From Polydactylus sextarius (Eukaryota; Chordata; Actinopteri; Polynemidae): a stretch of DNA of 64,000 nucleotides. Positions 24,853 to 36,714 of this stretch are shown piece by piece; the stretch's first letter is position 1; every line of letters starts with the position of its first letter. The stretch covers positions 3,644,501-3,708,500 of the forward strand of contig CM028906.1 in NCBI GenBank assembly GCA_016801845.1, in the 5' to 3' direction. Below the pieces are notes generated by a model that was not told the origin of the DNA, did no database searches, and worked only from the letters and a program-made list of their open reading frames with translations. The translations under genes and the position numbers were made by a program.

Positions 24853-25478
24853 AATTCAGAATCAGAATCAGAATCAGCTTTATTGGCCAAGTATGTGAAC
24901 ACATACAAGGAATTGTCTGCGGTTCTTTTCCTTCGCTCCATTATAGTTTAAACATACAACCATAGAAAAAACACATAATAAACATTATATACAGAAAATA
25001 TAAACATTATATGTTGATCTGTCTGGTCTATTTAGATATTAAATATATATTTATGTATATGTATATAATTATTAAATATTATTTGCAGTGTGTTGTTTTT
25101 TATGTACATAGTGCAAAAAATACAAATCAGTCAGTCAGAGTGGCAGAGTTTTGTACAATGTGTTTGAGTTAGGTGGGTACAGAAGTGTTCAACAGTGACG
25201 GCCTAGGGGAAAAAACTGTTCTTGTATCTGGCTGTTTTGGCGTACAGTGATCTGTATCGCCTACCGGAGGGGAGAAGTTCAAACGGGTTGTGACCGGGGT
25301 GTGATGGGTCTGCAGAGATGTTTCCTGCCCGTTTTCTGACCCTGGATGTATATAAGTCCTGGATGGTGGGCAGATCAACACCAATGATTTTCTCTGCAGT
25401 CCTAATTGTCCGTTTCAGTCTGTTCCTGTCCTGTTTGGTGGCAGAACCAAACCAGATGATGATGGATGTGCAGAGAAC
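24853..25478 (-). mobile_element. 5'-truncated non-LTR retrotransposon (CR1/L2-like) 3' end
   Basis: Non-LTR elements copy themselves by reverse transcription and usually insert as 5'-truncated 3' ends. On the minus strand, 25478 to 25203 reads without interruption for 91 codons: IIIWFGSATKQDRNRLKR, then TAEKIIGVDLPTIQDLYTSR, then RKRAGNISADPSHPGHNPFE, then LLPSGRRYRSL and KNSFFP. This is the conserved C-terminal tail of fish LINE reverse transcriptases as I recall it. The frame ends in TAG (25203-25205) where a CAG would be expected, so the last residues are lost. The 3' UTR follows to AATAAAGCTGATT, with three GAATCA-type units as the tail (about 24855-24876). Upstream homology stops at about 25478. 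The high match suggests a fairly young insertion. Assignment to the CR1/L2 group is from memory. Confidence 0.8.
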
Positions 25479-25678
25479 TTCTACATTCTACTTCTATGTA
25501 CATCTACTTCTACACTTCTACATTGTCTTAATACCCACATAATCCTTTTAAAAACAAAGGATTTTTCTGTACTGATTATACTTCGCTGTGCATGTTTACA
25601 AAACCTGGCAGACACATATAATGTCTTGTAATATTCCTGGACTGCTTGATGAACCACAGGCTTCTATGAACAATTAGC

Positions 25679-25707
25679 TGCAGCAGCAGCAGCAGCAGCT
25701 GCAGCAG
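25679..25707. repeat. (GCA)n microsatellite
   Basis: An imperfect CAG/GCA trinucleotide run interrupted once by CTG. Confidence 0.9.
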
Positions 25708-25824
25708 ATCAGCATAAAATTATCACCAGCACTGCAATGTCGAGAAGTCGCAATAAGACGGCATGGAGAAAGGTTTTTAATTTGAAACAGATAGAGGAGG
25801 TGTAGTCGTGTGCACCCAGTCAAC

Positions 25825-25850
25825 AGAGAGAGAGAGAGAGAGAGAGAGAG
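25825..25850. repeat. (GA)13 microsatellite
   Basis: An uninterrupted purine dinucleotide run of about 26 bases, capable of triplex formation. Confidence 0.9.
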
Positions 25851-28800
25851 TAAATTTAGCTAGTCGACATTAAGTTAGACGAACTTTATTACAAATTGAT
25901 ATCCACTCCCACTGTACCACGTGCACACAGCAGCCAGGTGTCTGGACTGGCCTTCAGGAACACCAGGACAAATCCCAGTGGACCACAGCACCAGTGGGCC
26001 CGTGGACCATCAGTCATCACGCCTGTCATTTGGGGTGTGCATGAGTGTGTGTATGAATGTGTTCTGTGTCCATGTTCTGGGATTGCACTCACTTTATCAA
26101 TACTCCCACAACACCCAACTCCTGAAAACATACACTGATGAATCATCTCTTTTAGATTCAATCTGCTCATTTGTCTTTCATAGTAGCCACTATATATTTT
26201 TTTTTCCTAAAATGTTGGGTTTGCAGTAAAAAATAAAAACAAAGTTTATATAGCGAACTTGTTCATTTGTGGTTTATTTATACATCTAGACGTGCAATAG
26301 TAGGTGTATAGATAGCAGCAACAGACTGTCTTTAAAGATGAACAATATGACAGCACTTGCCCCCGGTGGCTGATTGCAAATGAAATTGGCAAGGGATTGG
26401 TGTAATTTCAATACAACGGCTCCGTGTCCGTATCACTCATATCTGTGATATTTTGGGATTCATTTGCTGTGCACTGGAAGGAAGTGAAGGCACCTCATCC
26501 ATCTTTATATAAAGCTGTTGTTTTTGGCCATAAGATTGTTTTAAACCAACATTCACCCTCTAGTTCTTGCAGTTCTGGTTCAGCTTTGCTGTGTGGTGCT
26601 GGGCTGGTAGAGTACTGCAGGTTTTCTCAGAGCTTCTTCACTAAAAACAGTTGCCTGCTGCTGGAGAAGATGCTGATGAGAGAAGTGAGAGTAAACTAAA
26701 ACTGTAGATTTATATGTGTGCTGTAAAACTAATACAGTGAACTGAAGACGATCAAACGCCATGGAGCGGAGGCAAACAGCAGGATTGGGTGATAATTATC
26801 TGTGGCTTGTGTTTTTTACTACTCTTTACAACTATTAACTCAGTGATCCAATCAATCTAAGAAACGAAATGTTTGGGATCATTGTTAACTTTTTTTTTTG
26901 CTATGTGATGTTTTATGTTAAAAAATTGTACATTACTGCACAGAAAAAGCAAACACTATGGTGCACATTTTGGATTCTATATGTAGTGTATTGCAGATGC
27001 TGTCTGTGACCACAGTAGTATTATACTGTAAAGATAAAAAGATTTCTATTATCACTTGAGTGACAGGAAGGATTTTCTAGAAACTGGAGGCAGAAACTAC
27101 TGAACGGTTACATGGCACAACCACTAAAGCTGCCAAACTGTGAGACTTAACAGGGTGGGATTTAACTGCTGGCAACATCAGCTCCCTTTCCCCCATGCAA
27201 CACATTTTCTTGGTCATAATGTTGAACCCTAAGCTTTACAAAGAGAAATTATCAAAGCACACACACACACAGCTTGCATACTGCTCGTAGGGTTTTACAT
27301 GTTGATAGTGTCCTTTTAAGAGATGTCAAGGAGAGCCAGGAGGTATGAGAAGCAGCAGAAAAACAAATAAATTGACTGTACAAACAGCAGGAATGTCACT
27401 ACAGACGAGAGGGATAATTATGCAGAAATGAAGACTCCCACTTTAGAAGTATTTTTTTAGACATGACCTGACACATTAAAATGAGATGAATTTACAATCA
27501 AAGAGAACTGAAGGCTTGAAATATTTCAAAATACGTAAAATGAAATTGTTAAAATGCCAGCAGGTTTTAAAAAGAGACAGATTTCTTTATTTTCTAAAAA
27601 TCATGGATGTTTCTCTGCACTTGAAACCTGAATGGATCAACCACTATGTGTTGAAATACTTGATTTAAAGCTGTTTTTTTTTTTAATGCTAAGCAAACTT
27701 GTTGAGTGTCTGACCAGGAGCTTCACAGCTCAGCCACAATCTTTTACTCTAAAGCCAGTGAACTGGAGTAACATCCATTCCCAGTGCCTATTGTGATGTG
27801 TTTCTTTATTTCTTTGCTTTTCCAAGATTTTTAGGTCTTTTTCTTCTTTCCCTCACTCTGATTGCAGTCTGATATGACCCAGCAGGTCAGCCTCTCTCTC
27901 CTGAGTTTTCTCAGGATTAATCATGTATTATATTGATTGTGTTTTTTCGTTTTTATTCCTGAATCAGAGAGCGTGAAACAATGTGATGTGCACATCTGTC
28001 AACCTATCTCTAGCCCTGCCAGCACAGTCTGTGACATTTAGGTGCTCGCCTCAGCTCCTCAGTTCTGCATATCAAACCCTTGCAAAATAGGGACAGATAA
28101 CAACAAGAGAATTTGTCCCGACTGTACGTCAGGACGTGACTCACATATGCCGAGATATAAGATTCAGTCTCTAGCTCAATGACTGTTAAAATCGTATGGG
28201 GCTTGCCTCATTTTAACAGAATCTACCACAGTTTGTTTAAACTTAGACTCTGATTTTTTCTTTTTGGATCGAAAACCCATCTGTCTATGTCCAATCACAC
28301 TCACAAAAAGTATGAGTCAACACACAGCGGCTGTCCTAAATTTGCATTATGAGCACTAGCAACCACATCACCATGTGACTGCCTGGCGGCCCGTTTGAGC
28401 TGCTGACTCATAGCTGCAGAGCTGTAGAGCTGCAGAAGGACAGAGCAGAGAAGGACAAACCCTGTGACAATGACGTCTTGTACTTGACAGATGACAGTTA
28501 TTGTCATAATGACTAGAGGCAGGTATTAGTTGAAATGATTTTCTATAATTTGCATTTATATTCATTATTCATAGCATACTCTTTTAATATCATGGTTTGA
28601 ATAATATATTTTTTTCCACTGAAAGCATTTTTATTTAGCAAAAGTAGCCAAAGTTTTTGTGTGTTAAACTTGTCTGAGCAATAGCAGCTGCACAAGAATG
28701 TAATTGAATAAATTACTCTGAAATCAGCTTGTTAATGATTTCATTCACCAACAATGTGGTAAAAACAAGATTAGGGAAGTATCAGACTGAGAATTGTTTT

Positions 28801-30361
28801 CTTAATCAAATGGGGTTTGATGATAGTTACCTAGGTTATGTTGCCTTCTTCCCTTCACTGTTTTTGAACCTGGTTATTTGGTTTCTGATATGATCCATTT
28901 ATCAGAGTTTTCTTTATACCCACAAATACTGTTGCCAGTATCTGAAGCTGGCCTGAAAGATCCAGTATTGGTTGAGTTAAATTACTGAGGTTTAAAAAGA
29001 AAGAAAACATCATCTACTATTAGCAGAAACAGAAAGGAAGAGAGGAAGTAAACATGACCAGTAACTGAAGTGGTCCTGACCTTGTATCTTGAACAGAGTA
29101 CAGTAAAACTGTTTTACTCCTAACCAGTTACCTATTATGTATTTTCAAAGTGCAGCAGAGTCTAAGTGAAAAGCTATTTTTTCTCTGTATGTTGATCATG
29201 TTATTTAGGTTGATCTTTTTATTGTCTATACAGAATTATTACCTTTTTAAAGGTTTATTTAAATGAATATAAAAACTAAAGTGTTTGAATCATTATCAGC
29301 TTTTAATATTAATCAGCAGCAGCAAGGTGTTTGTTAATGGTTTCAGAGCTGTTGAATCTACTGCTGATACAAACCCAACACCTTCCTGATGCATACTGAC
29401 AAACTAGCAGGAAGCTTTTATTGTAAAGTGCAGACAGGACATGTTTTGGACTTTTATGAAAGTGTTGGAAATTAACAGAGGTGCGTGACAGCCTTTACCA
29501 CTACAGAGTTAAACAGATATAGTCTTATGTTGGTAAGTCTCCTGGCTGTGTTGCACGAGGCTAAGGATGAGATATACGGCCTCTTTGTGAACAGGGTTTT
29601 GATCCGTGTTCTGCGATGTGACATATACACAATAAAATGTTGGTTGGATGTGTAACACCTCAGAAGCCTCATAAAAACCTCTCTCAGAAAGATATTTTAA
29701 GGTGGGGGTATTAAATGTGTGGTTTTGCACTTATGTGGCATCTTTTCAGGCTTAACTGGAAAACTCATTATAAAATGCAAACACTTGACACTGATTGGCT
29801 CCTTCACTGTCACTCAAATGAATGTAACTTCACTGGCTTTGTAACACAGACAGATCATCTCTTTATTGCTAATCACCTTTGAAGGGGAGGGAATAGAATC
29901 AGAGTGGAGGGGCAGTGAGATACATTTGAGGTCACAAACGACCGTTTTTGAAATTAACCCATTTTCTAGTGACATTTCTAAAAAAGGAATTTCTATGAAA
30001 ATGAGATGTTTAGAATTTCTAGCACTTTTCACATGTTCCTGAATGTGGCTGGACGTCTGTTGTTCAACAAAGACCAGGTAACAATGCTTTTTCGTTCTCT
30101 ATCACCTTTAAATTTTTTGGCAACTGACAGACTTATAACAGTAGAATAGTGGTTAAAATGTGCCGGAATTTCCCCTTTAATGTGGAGAGATGGAAAAAAT
30201 AAAAAATAAAAGCACTGAGATGAGAAAGGTGTAATGACAGATAAGACACTTCCAAAAGGGAAGTTTGTATCCTAACATCATCCATCATTCTTGGTCTATT
30301 GTCTTATAAAAAAAATAAACAATATGTGTCATTAGACACATTAGTCATGAGTCATTTGTCA

Positions 30362-30450
30362 TTAGAGCTAGCGCGATACGTCAACCGGCCAGTATCAGCC
30401 TATGACAGATGTAATGGTGTCAGTATATTTATTGACTGATATGAAAACTT
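30362..30450. repeat. Possible MITE fragment
   Basis: GCGCGATACGTCAACCGGCCAGTATCAGCC followed by GACTGATATG resembles the GATATATCGGCCGGCCGATA type of terminal sequence of a common fish non-autonomous element. The match is short and diverged. Confidence 0.35.
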
Positions 30451-30889
30451 TTAACTGCTTGGGGTGATTTAAAAAGGGTATGATCGTTGTGTAACCCTAT
30501 CCTTGTGCAAGTGAACAGAAACAATAAAACCCAATTCAACTCTACAGATAAAACAGCAACCTATAATTACTGATAAGAAGAAGAATATTGCTCGATAAAG
30601 GTTTTTTTTACTCCCTGAAATTGATGTTGGCCACAAAAAGCATTCAGTATAAATATTCATTCATCAGCAGTTGACTGTGATGGTCCAGCTGAACTAAGTA
30701 AAAGGAAGTAAAGGGAAAAAATGTGTTTGAACAGAAAATCAAATTAGATGCTGTTGTTACTGCAGTTAAAAATACAGTATTAAATGTCATTAATGACTGG
30801 CCATCTAACTTCTGATAAAACCAGTAATTTACCCTGTGCACTTGTAGGGTACTGGTGCTAAAATGGTTGAAAATTCAGTCAACATTGTT

Positions 30890-30924
30890 CACACACACAC
30901 ATACACACACACACACACACACAC
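30890..30924. repeat. (AC)n microsatellite
   Basis: AC dinucleotide run with one AT interruption near 30901. It lies 260 bases from a (TG) run in the opposite orientation. Confidence 0.95.
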
Positions 30925-31180
30925 AGTCCCAAAAGTCACTCAAAGTAAATACTATGTGGGGAAACATCTGCCCCAAAATAGAACCTAATTTGATACAATC
31001 TCTCAAGTGCCTATCAGTCTTAACAGCAAAGTGCCTGTGCAGTGCAGAGCAAGTTTTCTGTTAACATCAAACATCCTCTCATTCCATAGCACGAGTTTCC
31101 TGCCACTTGCTGGGTTTCCAATCTTTCGCACTCTGCCGCTACTCTAACTGAGTGCTCCTTCGCTAGGAAAAGAAGCCTGT

Positions 31181-31183
<3 letters not shown>

Positions 31184-31232
<49 letters not shown>
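31184..31232. repeat. (GT)24 microsatellite
   Basis: An uninterrupted GT run of about 49 bases. Cysteine/valine and histidine/threonine open frames across it on both strands are repeat artefacts. Confidence 0.95.
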
Positions 31233-31236
<4 letters not shown>

Positions 31237-34200
31237 GTTTGGTGCGTGCACGTGTGTACACAGTAAGAGTACATTTGTTTGTGTTGTACATCAGGGGAGC
31301 ATGCACCCTTCCTTGAAAAAAAAAAACAAAAACAAAAACGAACAATTTATTGGAATTGTGTGCGGTGAACGTGAGACAAGACCAAGAAATGAGCCATAAG
31401 CAACCCCATGGGTATCACTTTTCTTTTCACTGAGCTGTGTGTGTGCGTGTGTTCGTGTGTGGAGATGAGTCCAAAGTATAAACACCAAATTCTGCTTTTT
31501 GTTAAAGTGTAAGTAAAGCAGGAGTATGCTCATTTTCCATCAAAAGACAAGAAAAAGAAAATAATTCTTTGGCATCCCGAATAATTAGGGTTGTGCTATT
31601 GTGATGCTCGAAGACAACAAAGCATCACAGCAGATGATAAACTTTACATCTATAAACACCACTGTTTGTCTTTTCACATAATGCACAGATAATAGAAAAC
31701 CCATTCTGTGTGCAGTAAAAAGCAGCATTGGGGGCATTTATTGCCTAATGCTGGTAAATGGTCACATGATGAAGTCATAGCTAAGGATTAAAAAAAAAAA
31801 AAAATCTGACATGATGGTTTGTTTTTAGGGTCAGCTGCTCAGAGTAATGGTTTCTTTATACAAGCACCCAATCAAAACACAAGGCAAAAATCCAGAGCAG
31901 TAGAGGCAGAGAGACCAATTTCTCTACTGACAGTTGCTCCAACAGACCATAATACAATGCAGCCACTAGACATTTTAGTGAGGGGCTCGGCTGCAATCAC
32001 AGACTTGCCCTGGCATTCAAGAACTCATTGGTGAGACATTTATATCCTCATACGCCCACCTTTGATTGAAAGTAATAAGTCCATGCCCCCTTCTCTCAGT
32101 CATTTTGGGTGACAAAGGAAGCCACAAAGTGAAGTAGAAATGTTTCAGCCGAGTCAAGGGGGAGTGGGTGGAACCACAAAATTAAATTACGAATTTTAAA
32201 TCAAACACTTCATCATGAAGTAACTCCTGAATTACTTGCAATAGCTCCAAGTGATGATATCTGTCAGAGTCAAGGAGGGGACGATTTCGCCCCTTTTCCA
32301 GGCAAATAACTGCGGGGGACAATAGTAATTGCAGCTTTACTAATGGATTAATCAGCACTCATTTCTGGTGAGGCATTACTGTGAGGGAGGTGATGACAGC
32401 GTTGTTGTGAAATTACATACTCAACAAAAGATTTCATTTCCGAGGGTGAAACCCCTCTGAAGGCTGCAGGACCCTGGAGATGTGACACGCAGCATTAGAA
32501 TATGTTCAGAAGAAAATATATAGACACTGTTACTTTTAATATTATATTAATCTCCTCGTAAATGTCTGATCAAATACAAAGAGAGGACTTTACTTGTGAT
32601 GAAATGCTAGAGAATGGATTCTAAGGAATATTCCCTCAGTTTTTGATTCTTCCCTCAGAAGAAGAATAGAATGAGACAAAGATACACATAATGATCCTTT
32701 ACATACTTCACCATAAAATGGAGCATGTACTATTTAAACAAACATGTTACAAGGTTTTTCCAGGTCTGTCCACAAAACAGAATTGAATCAAAAACTTTAA
32801 ATTATTTCTGAACTGCATGGAGGAGAAACAGAAAAAGAAAAGAAAAGAAAAAAAAGAATAGGCGATTGACTTCTTTGCTGCCCCCAAGAAACATTTTGTG
32901 ATGTCTGCCAAAGGAGAAAGTGCTAAGTAATGCCTGACAGTAATTAAGATTTATTATTTTAATTGTTATTTTTCCAATTTGGTAAGTCGAGCAAATTGGA
33001 AGCAAGTGAGCATTTGCAGGAAGATGTTGTGCATTTACTTCACCTGGAAAAATACCAAATCTACAATTAGTCCAGTGGGAGATTTCTCCAAAGTACTGCA
33101 GAGCTTAATAGACCACATTATTACAAATCATTGTTTAAAATATTTATGAAATCGGATCACGATTTCACATTACTCCTGTCCACTTTTAAGTTGTCCTATT
33201 TTTTACGACCTCTCACTTTTGTTTGTCACTCCATTTATTAATATGGAAAGTCAGATTTATTCCTACCTCCTTGTCTAATAAACGTGGCACATGTCTCGCA
33301 AAAGTCGGATGATCAAGCATGAATAACAAAGAGCAGTGCAGCAGTGTGCAATCACGCAAGATTGCTGTGGTGGATATTGCTAAATAGGAGGTACACACTC
33401 GAAGAGAATCTGCACCCCTTAGGCTTATGAAACATCCTTCCTCTTTCAAAGTCCTTCTCGCTTTCTTACACAGGCTTCTATTATGCATTTAATCATGTGT
33501 TGTATTAGAGTGTTTATGCACTAATGTCTACAAATACAATGCAATTCTGTTCTTGTGGATAAGCAGCTCCCGACTCTGTTCGCTTTTGCTTCGACAGAGG
33601 AAATTAAAGTATACAATCTAATAAAGGATCTACTCGAATGCGGACTCTCTGCCACACAGTGCATCTATCTCATTCTACTGCTGCTGTGAAGATGAGGAGC
33701 ACCGGCTCACAAGCACAATTAATTACGCCAAAACATTTTTCCAAGGGGAAAAAGCCGAAAATAAAGTTTGCCGAGTGAATGACAGCACCTCTAATTTGTT
33801 ATGACCTATAGGCATAGAACATTTGGATATTTAAGCTTCATGCCCATTGCACATCATAATGAATCAATTTGGCGGATCTGTTAAGATTCTTGATGGCTTT
33901 ATATACTTTTACATTTAATTAATCAGGAGCACAAATTTCTGAAGCTGCTTCTGATCATTTTCACTCATAGAGCATTTTCTACGTGATTACCAATGTATTA
34001 TAATTGTCTGCTGTGTATTTCAGGGACTGGGTTGGAGACAGGTGCTGATAGGAAGGTTTATGGCTTCAAAGTCAAACACTTACAGATTTATTAATCAACC
34101 AGCTGAGTGTAAGAAAACGACAACATCTGGTTTGCGAGGCTCCAGTTGTGATGTAGTGTTTTAATGTTTTAATAATGTAAAGATGAGTAGAATCGCTCTC

Positions 34201-34606
34201 ATTTCTGCTCATGTTTAAATTAAAGAAAACTTCATGGGACCACAATGAAATACCCATGAGGGGTCCAACACCTTCCTGGTGATCAATGAATGGTTGTTAA
34301 GATTTTATGGTATCTGAGAAATGATGCAAAGTTTGCAACTGTGCAGACAGTGTCATCACTGAGAACAAGTGGTTGCCTAATATAGCATCATAATATAGCA
34401 CCAACTCACCACAGTTGGTTAAATAAACTAATATTTATATATAAACACATGTAAACTCTGTATTTTCCCATATCACTTGATTAATCTGCACAGTTATGCA
34501 GCATTTTGTGCCAAAATGCCGCATAGCCAGTGCTTCTACCATCCCAAACGATTGTTTTTAGTCAACTAATATAGATATTTTTATACCTAAATATACTGAA
34601 TTCACA

Positions 34607-34629
34607 CATACATACATACATACATATAC

Positions 34630-34670
<41 letters not shown>
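34607..34670. repeat. (CATA)n then (AT)n compound microsatellite
   Basis: Four to five CATA units grade into an AT run of about 30 bases. It immediately precedes the pair of palindromes at 34677-34731. Confidence 0.9.
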
Positions 34671-34673
<3 letters not shown>

Positions 34674-34676
34674 AGG

Positions 34677-34731
34677 CCATTTAAATGTAAACATTTAAAT
34701 GGCGACATTTAAATATAAACATTTAAATGTC
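34677..34731. repeat. Two adjacent ATTTAAAT palindromes
   Basis: The first hairpin (34677-34702) has 11-bp perfect arms CCATTTAAATG/CATTTAAATGG with a TAAA loop. The second (34704-34731) has 11-bp perfect arms GACATTTAAAT/ATTTAAATGTC with a 6-base loop. The second looks like a duplicated and modified copy of the first. Confidence 0.85.
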
Positions 34732-34989
34732 ACCAAAGAAAATCATCAGGTTGAGATAAACATGAGGTTTCCTTGGATGCACTGGTGCAAAATGGATCCA
34801 TTTTTTTAGACTAAATTATAACAAGAGACGACCCTGTACGAATAAAACCTTCATAGCATGTGGTGTGGAAATAAGACCCTGAATACATTAAATTTGGATT
34901 TATAATAGGCAGGCAGTGATGCTCAGCCAAAGGCAGAAATCTATCAAGTCAAATTAACAACTCAGTCAAAAGCTAGTTATGCGTTAGCT

Positions 34990-36480
34990 GCTTGTGTAGA
35001 ACAACCTTAACGAACGCGAAGGAGCTTTTTGTGCCTGGTGCTGTGGCCATGTGCCAAGAGTTATCTGGGGAGGCATCTGCAACCATAAGTCAAGTGAGAC
35101 CACTTGCAAATGCCACAGTTATCAAAAGAATTATTGACATCAGTGGTGACATTGAAAGCTGTGGAAAGAACTTGTGGAAAGAATAAAGCCAAGCTGATGG
35201 ACGCTTTATTATTAGTCTTTGTAAGATACTGCAAGGACAAAAAGCTTTACAAGGATCTACAATTTTGCAAAGAACTTTCTATTAGAATGAACACACTGTC
35301 TTGATGATAGTTTCCTGAACAAGGACTTGATTGGAAATACAGTGGAAACAACCAACTTGACATATTTAAAAACAGTAGGCTTGTCTGTGTTTGAATTGTC
35401 CATCAATGTTCGGGTTTAACTTTATCACTATGAGCACAAACACATCAGAAATGGCATATTTGAATTTTTTTTATTTATATTTATTTTTTTATTTTGAACA
35501 AATAAAGATATTAAAATTGTTTTACATCTTGCAAGCACATGCATCTAAGTGTTTAAGTGTGTAACTTGTACAGACTAATCACACTATTAGGTTGGCCACA
35601 ACCAATGGACTACAGTCGATTCAGTTCATCTAGAGAGAATGTGAAGATTTTTCTCCCGCAACAGACAAAGTGGTTGAAAACCATGTATGTTTTCAGTTCA
35701 CCGTGCTTTTCTTTGGTTGACCACAGGCCAATGCAAAGTGTTTTGCAGCTACATGTGAAAAGACATAATGAAGATCATTTGCTGCTCTTATGCCATAGTG
35801 AAGTGAAGTGGTTTTTAAGAGGACATGGGTTTATTCACCTTTTTGACCTGAAAAAAAGAAAAGCAGCACTCCACTCTTGCTGAGTATTACACATGAGAAT
35901 AAGTTTTGTGCAAAATTGGTGTACTTATCAGATCTGACCAGATGAACCAAATGACTGCATCACTGCAAGGCAGAGGCAATGCATCCAAAAATTTCATTCA
36001 AAATTGAGAGATTTAAGAAAAAACATTGCTCCCTCCTCTTTGGCCAGAAGGGATGATGGGACATGTTTTCTCTCCTGAGTGAAACTGACTGAAGCCTCTA
36101 CTTGTGTCAACACATCCAGAGCTATAAACCCAGCATCTGACTGAGTTGTCATGAAAGTGGCAGTGCAGGCTGCTTCCCAGAGGACCCATGACATGGAAAC
36201 CTTTGGATTTTGGATGCTTTCTCTGTGGATCCTGCTTCAGAGGGCATGGCACTGTCCACTGTGTTGGAAAATGAACTGATAGAACTACAGGCAGACAACA
36301 GCCTGAAGCTTCAGCTCACACAAGTTGACCTTACTTCATTCTGGACGCTGGCTGCCAGTCAATATCGCTCACTGTCACAAAATAAAAGACGAGGAACAAA
36401 CCGAGTGCAGCTCTAATTCTGCTCTGCATGTCAGGCCTCTCATTCGCCATGACTTGATCTCATTATTTCCCCAGAAGCGA
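34990..36480 (+). mobile_element. Decayed hAT-superfamily transposase relic
   Basis: hAT transposases cut and paste DNA through an RNase H-like core split by an insertion domain. Four plus-strand blocks in the family order remain. The first is ELFVPGAVAMCQEL with VIKRIIDISGDI (about 35020-35155). The second is LLLVFVRYCKDKKLY with LQFCKEL (about 35205-35278). The third is HLLLLCHSEVKWFLRGHGF (about 35778-35834), the equivalent of the H-T-E-V-R-W-L-S-R-G motif. The fourth is ENELIELQADNSLKLQ with QVDLTSFW (about 36267-36346), from the C-terminal dimerisation region. They sit in different frames with deletions between them, so the transposase is dead. They resemble the ZBED/SCAND3/GTF2IRD2-related hAT group from memory. 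Terminal repeats were not found. Confidence 0.75.
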
Positions 36481-36714
36481 ATCCAAATGTCTCAGTGAGA
36501 GTAAGCTGAATATTTTAGTATTTAAAGTTGACAGAGCTATGACACATATTTACATCAATTTTTTCTCCTTTTTTGTTGTTTTTTGTTATTTATGTAGGAA
36601 GGTGTTTTGTGAAATTTTTTAACAATAAGTAGTGCTACATGACAATGTGTCAGTGGCGCTGGCAAGTTAAGAATTCACCTAATGGTGTTGCACTGTATGG
36701 AAAATGTTACAGTG

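Larger units (their letters stand above)
25480..34606. other. Long intergenic stretch, no gene recognised
   Basis: About 9 kb without a recognisable gene. It holds GCA, GA, CA and TG microsatellites (listed separately), one possible MITE scrap at 30362-30450, and AT-rich unique sequence. The stretches 32270-32470 and 33680-33970 look like candidate conserved non-coding elements because of many homeobox-type TAAT/ATTA motifs and absence of repeat signatures. Open frames of 60-102 codons show no domain. Confidence 0.5.

Noticed and set aside
25930..26020. Block GGAACACCAGGACAAATCCCAGTGG resembling a fish repeat
   Set aside because: Vague resemblance only; too short to name and without repeat copies in this window.
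31020..31274. Histidine/threonine-rich minus-strand open frame
   Set aside because: Produced by the (GT)n tract at 31184-31232 read on the other strand.
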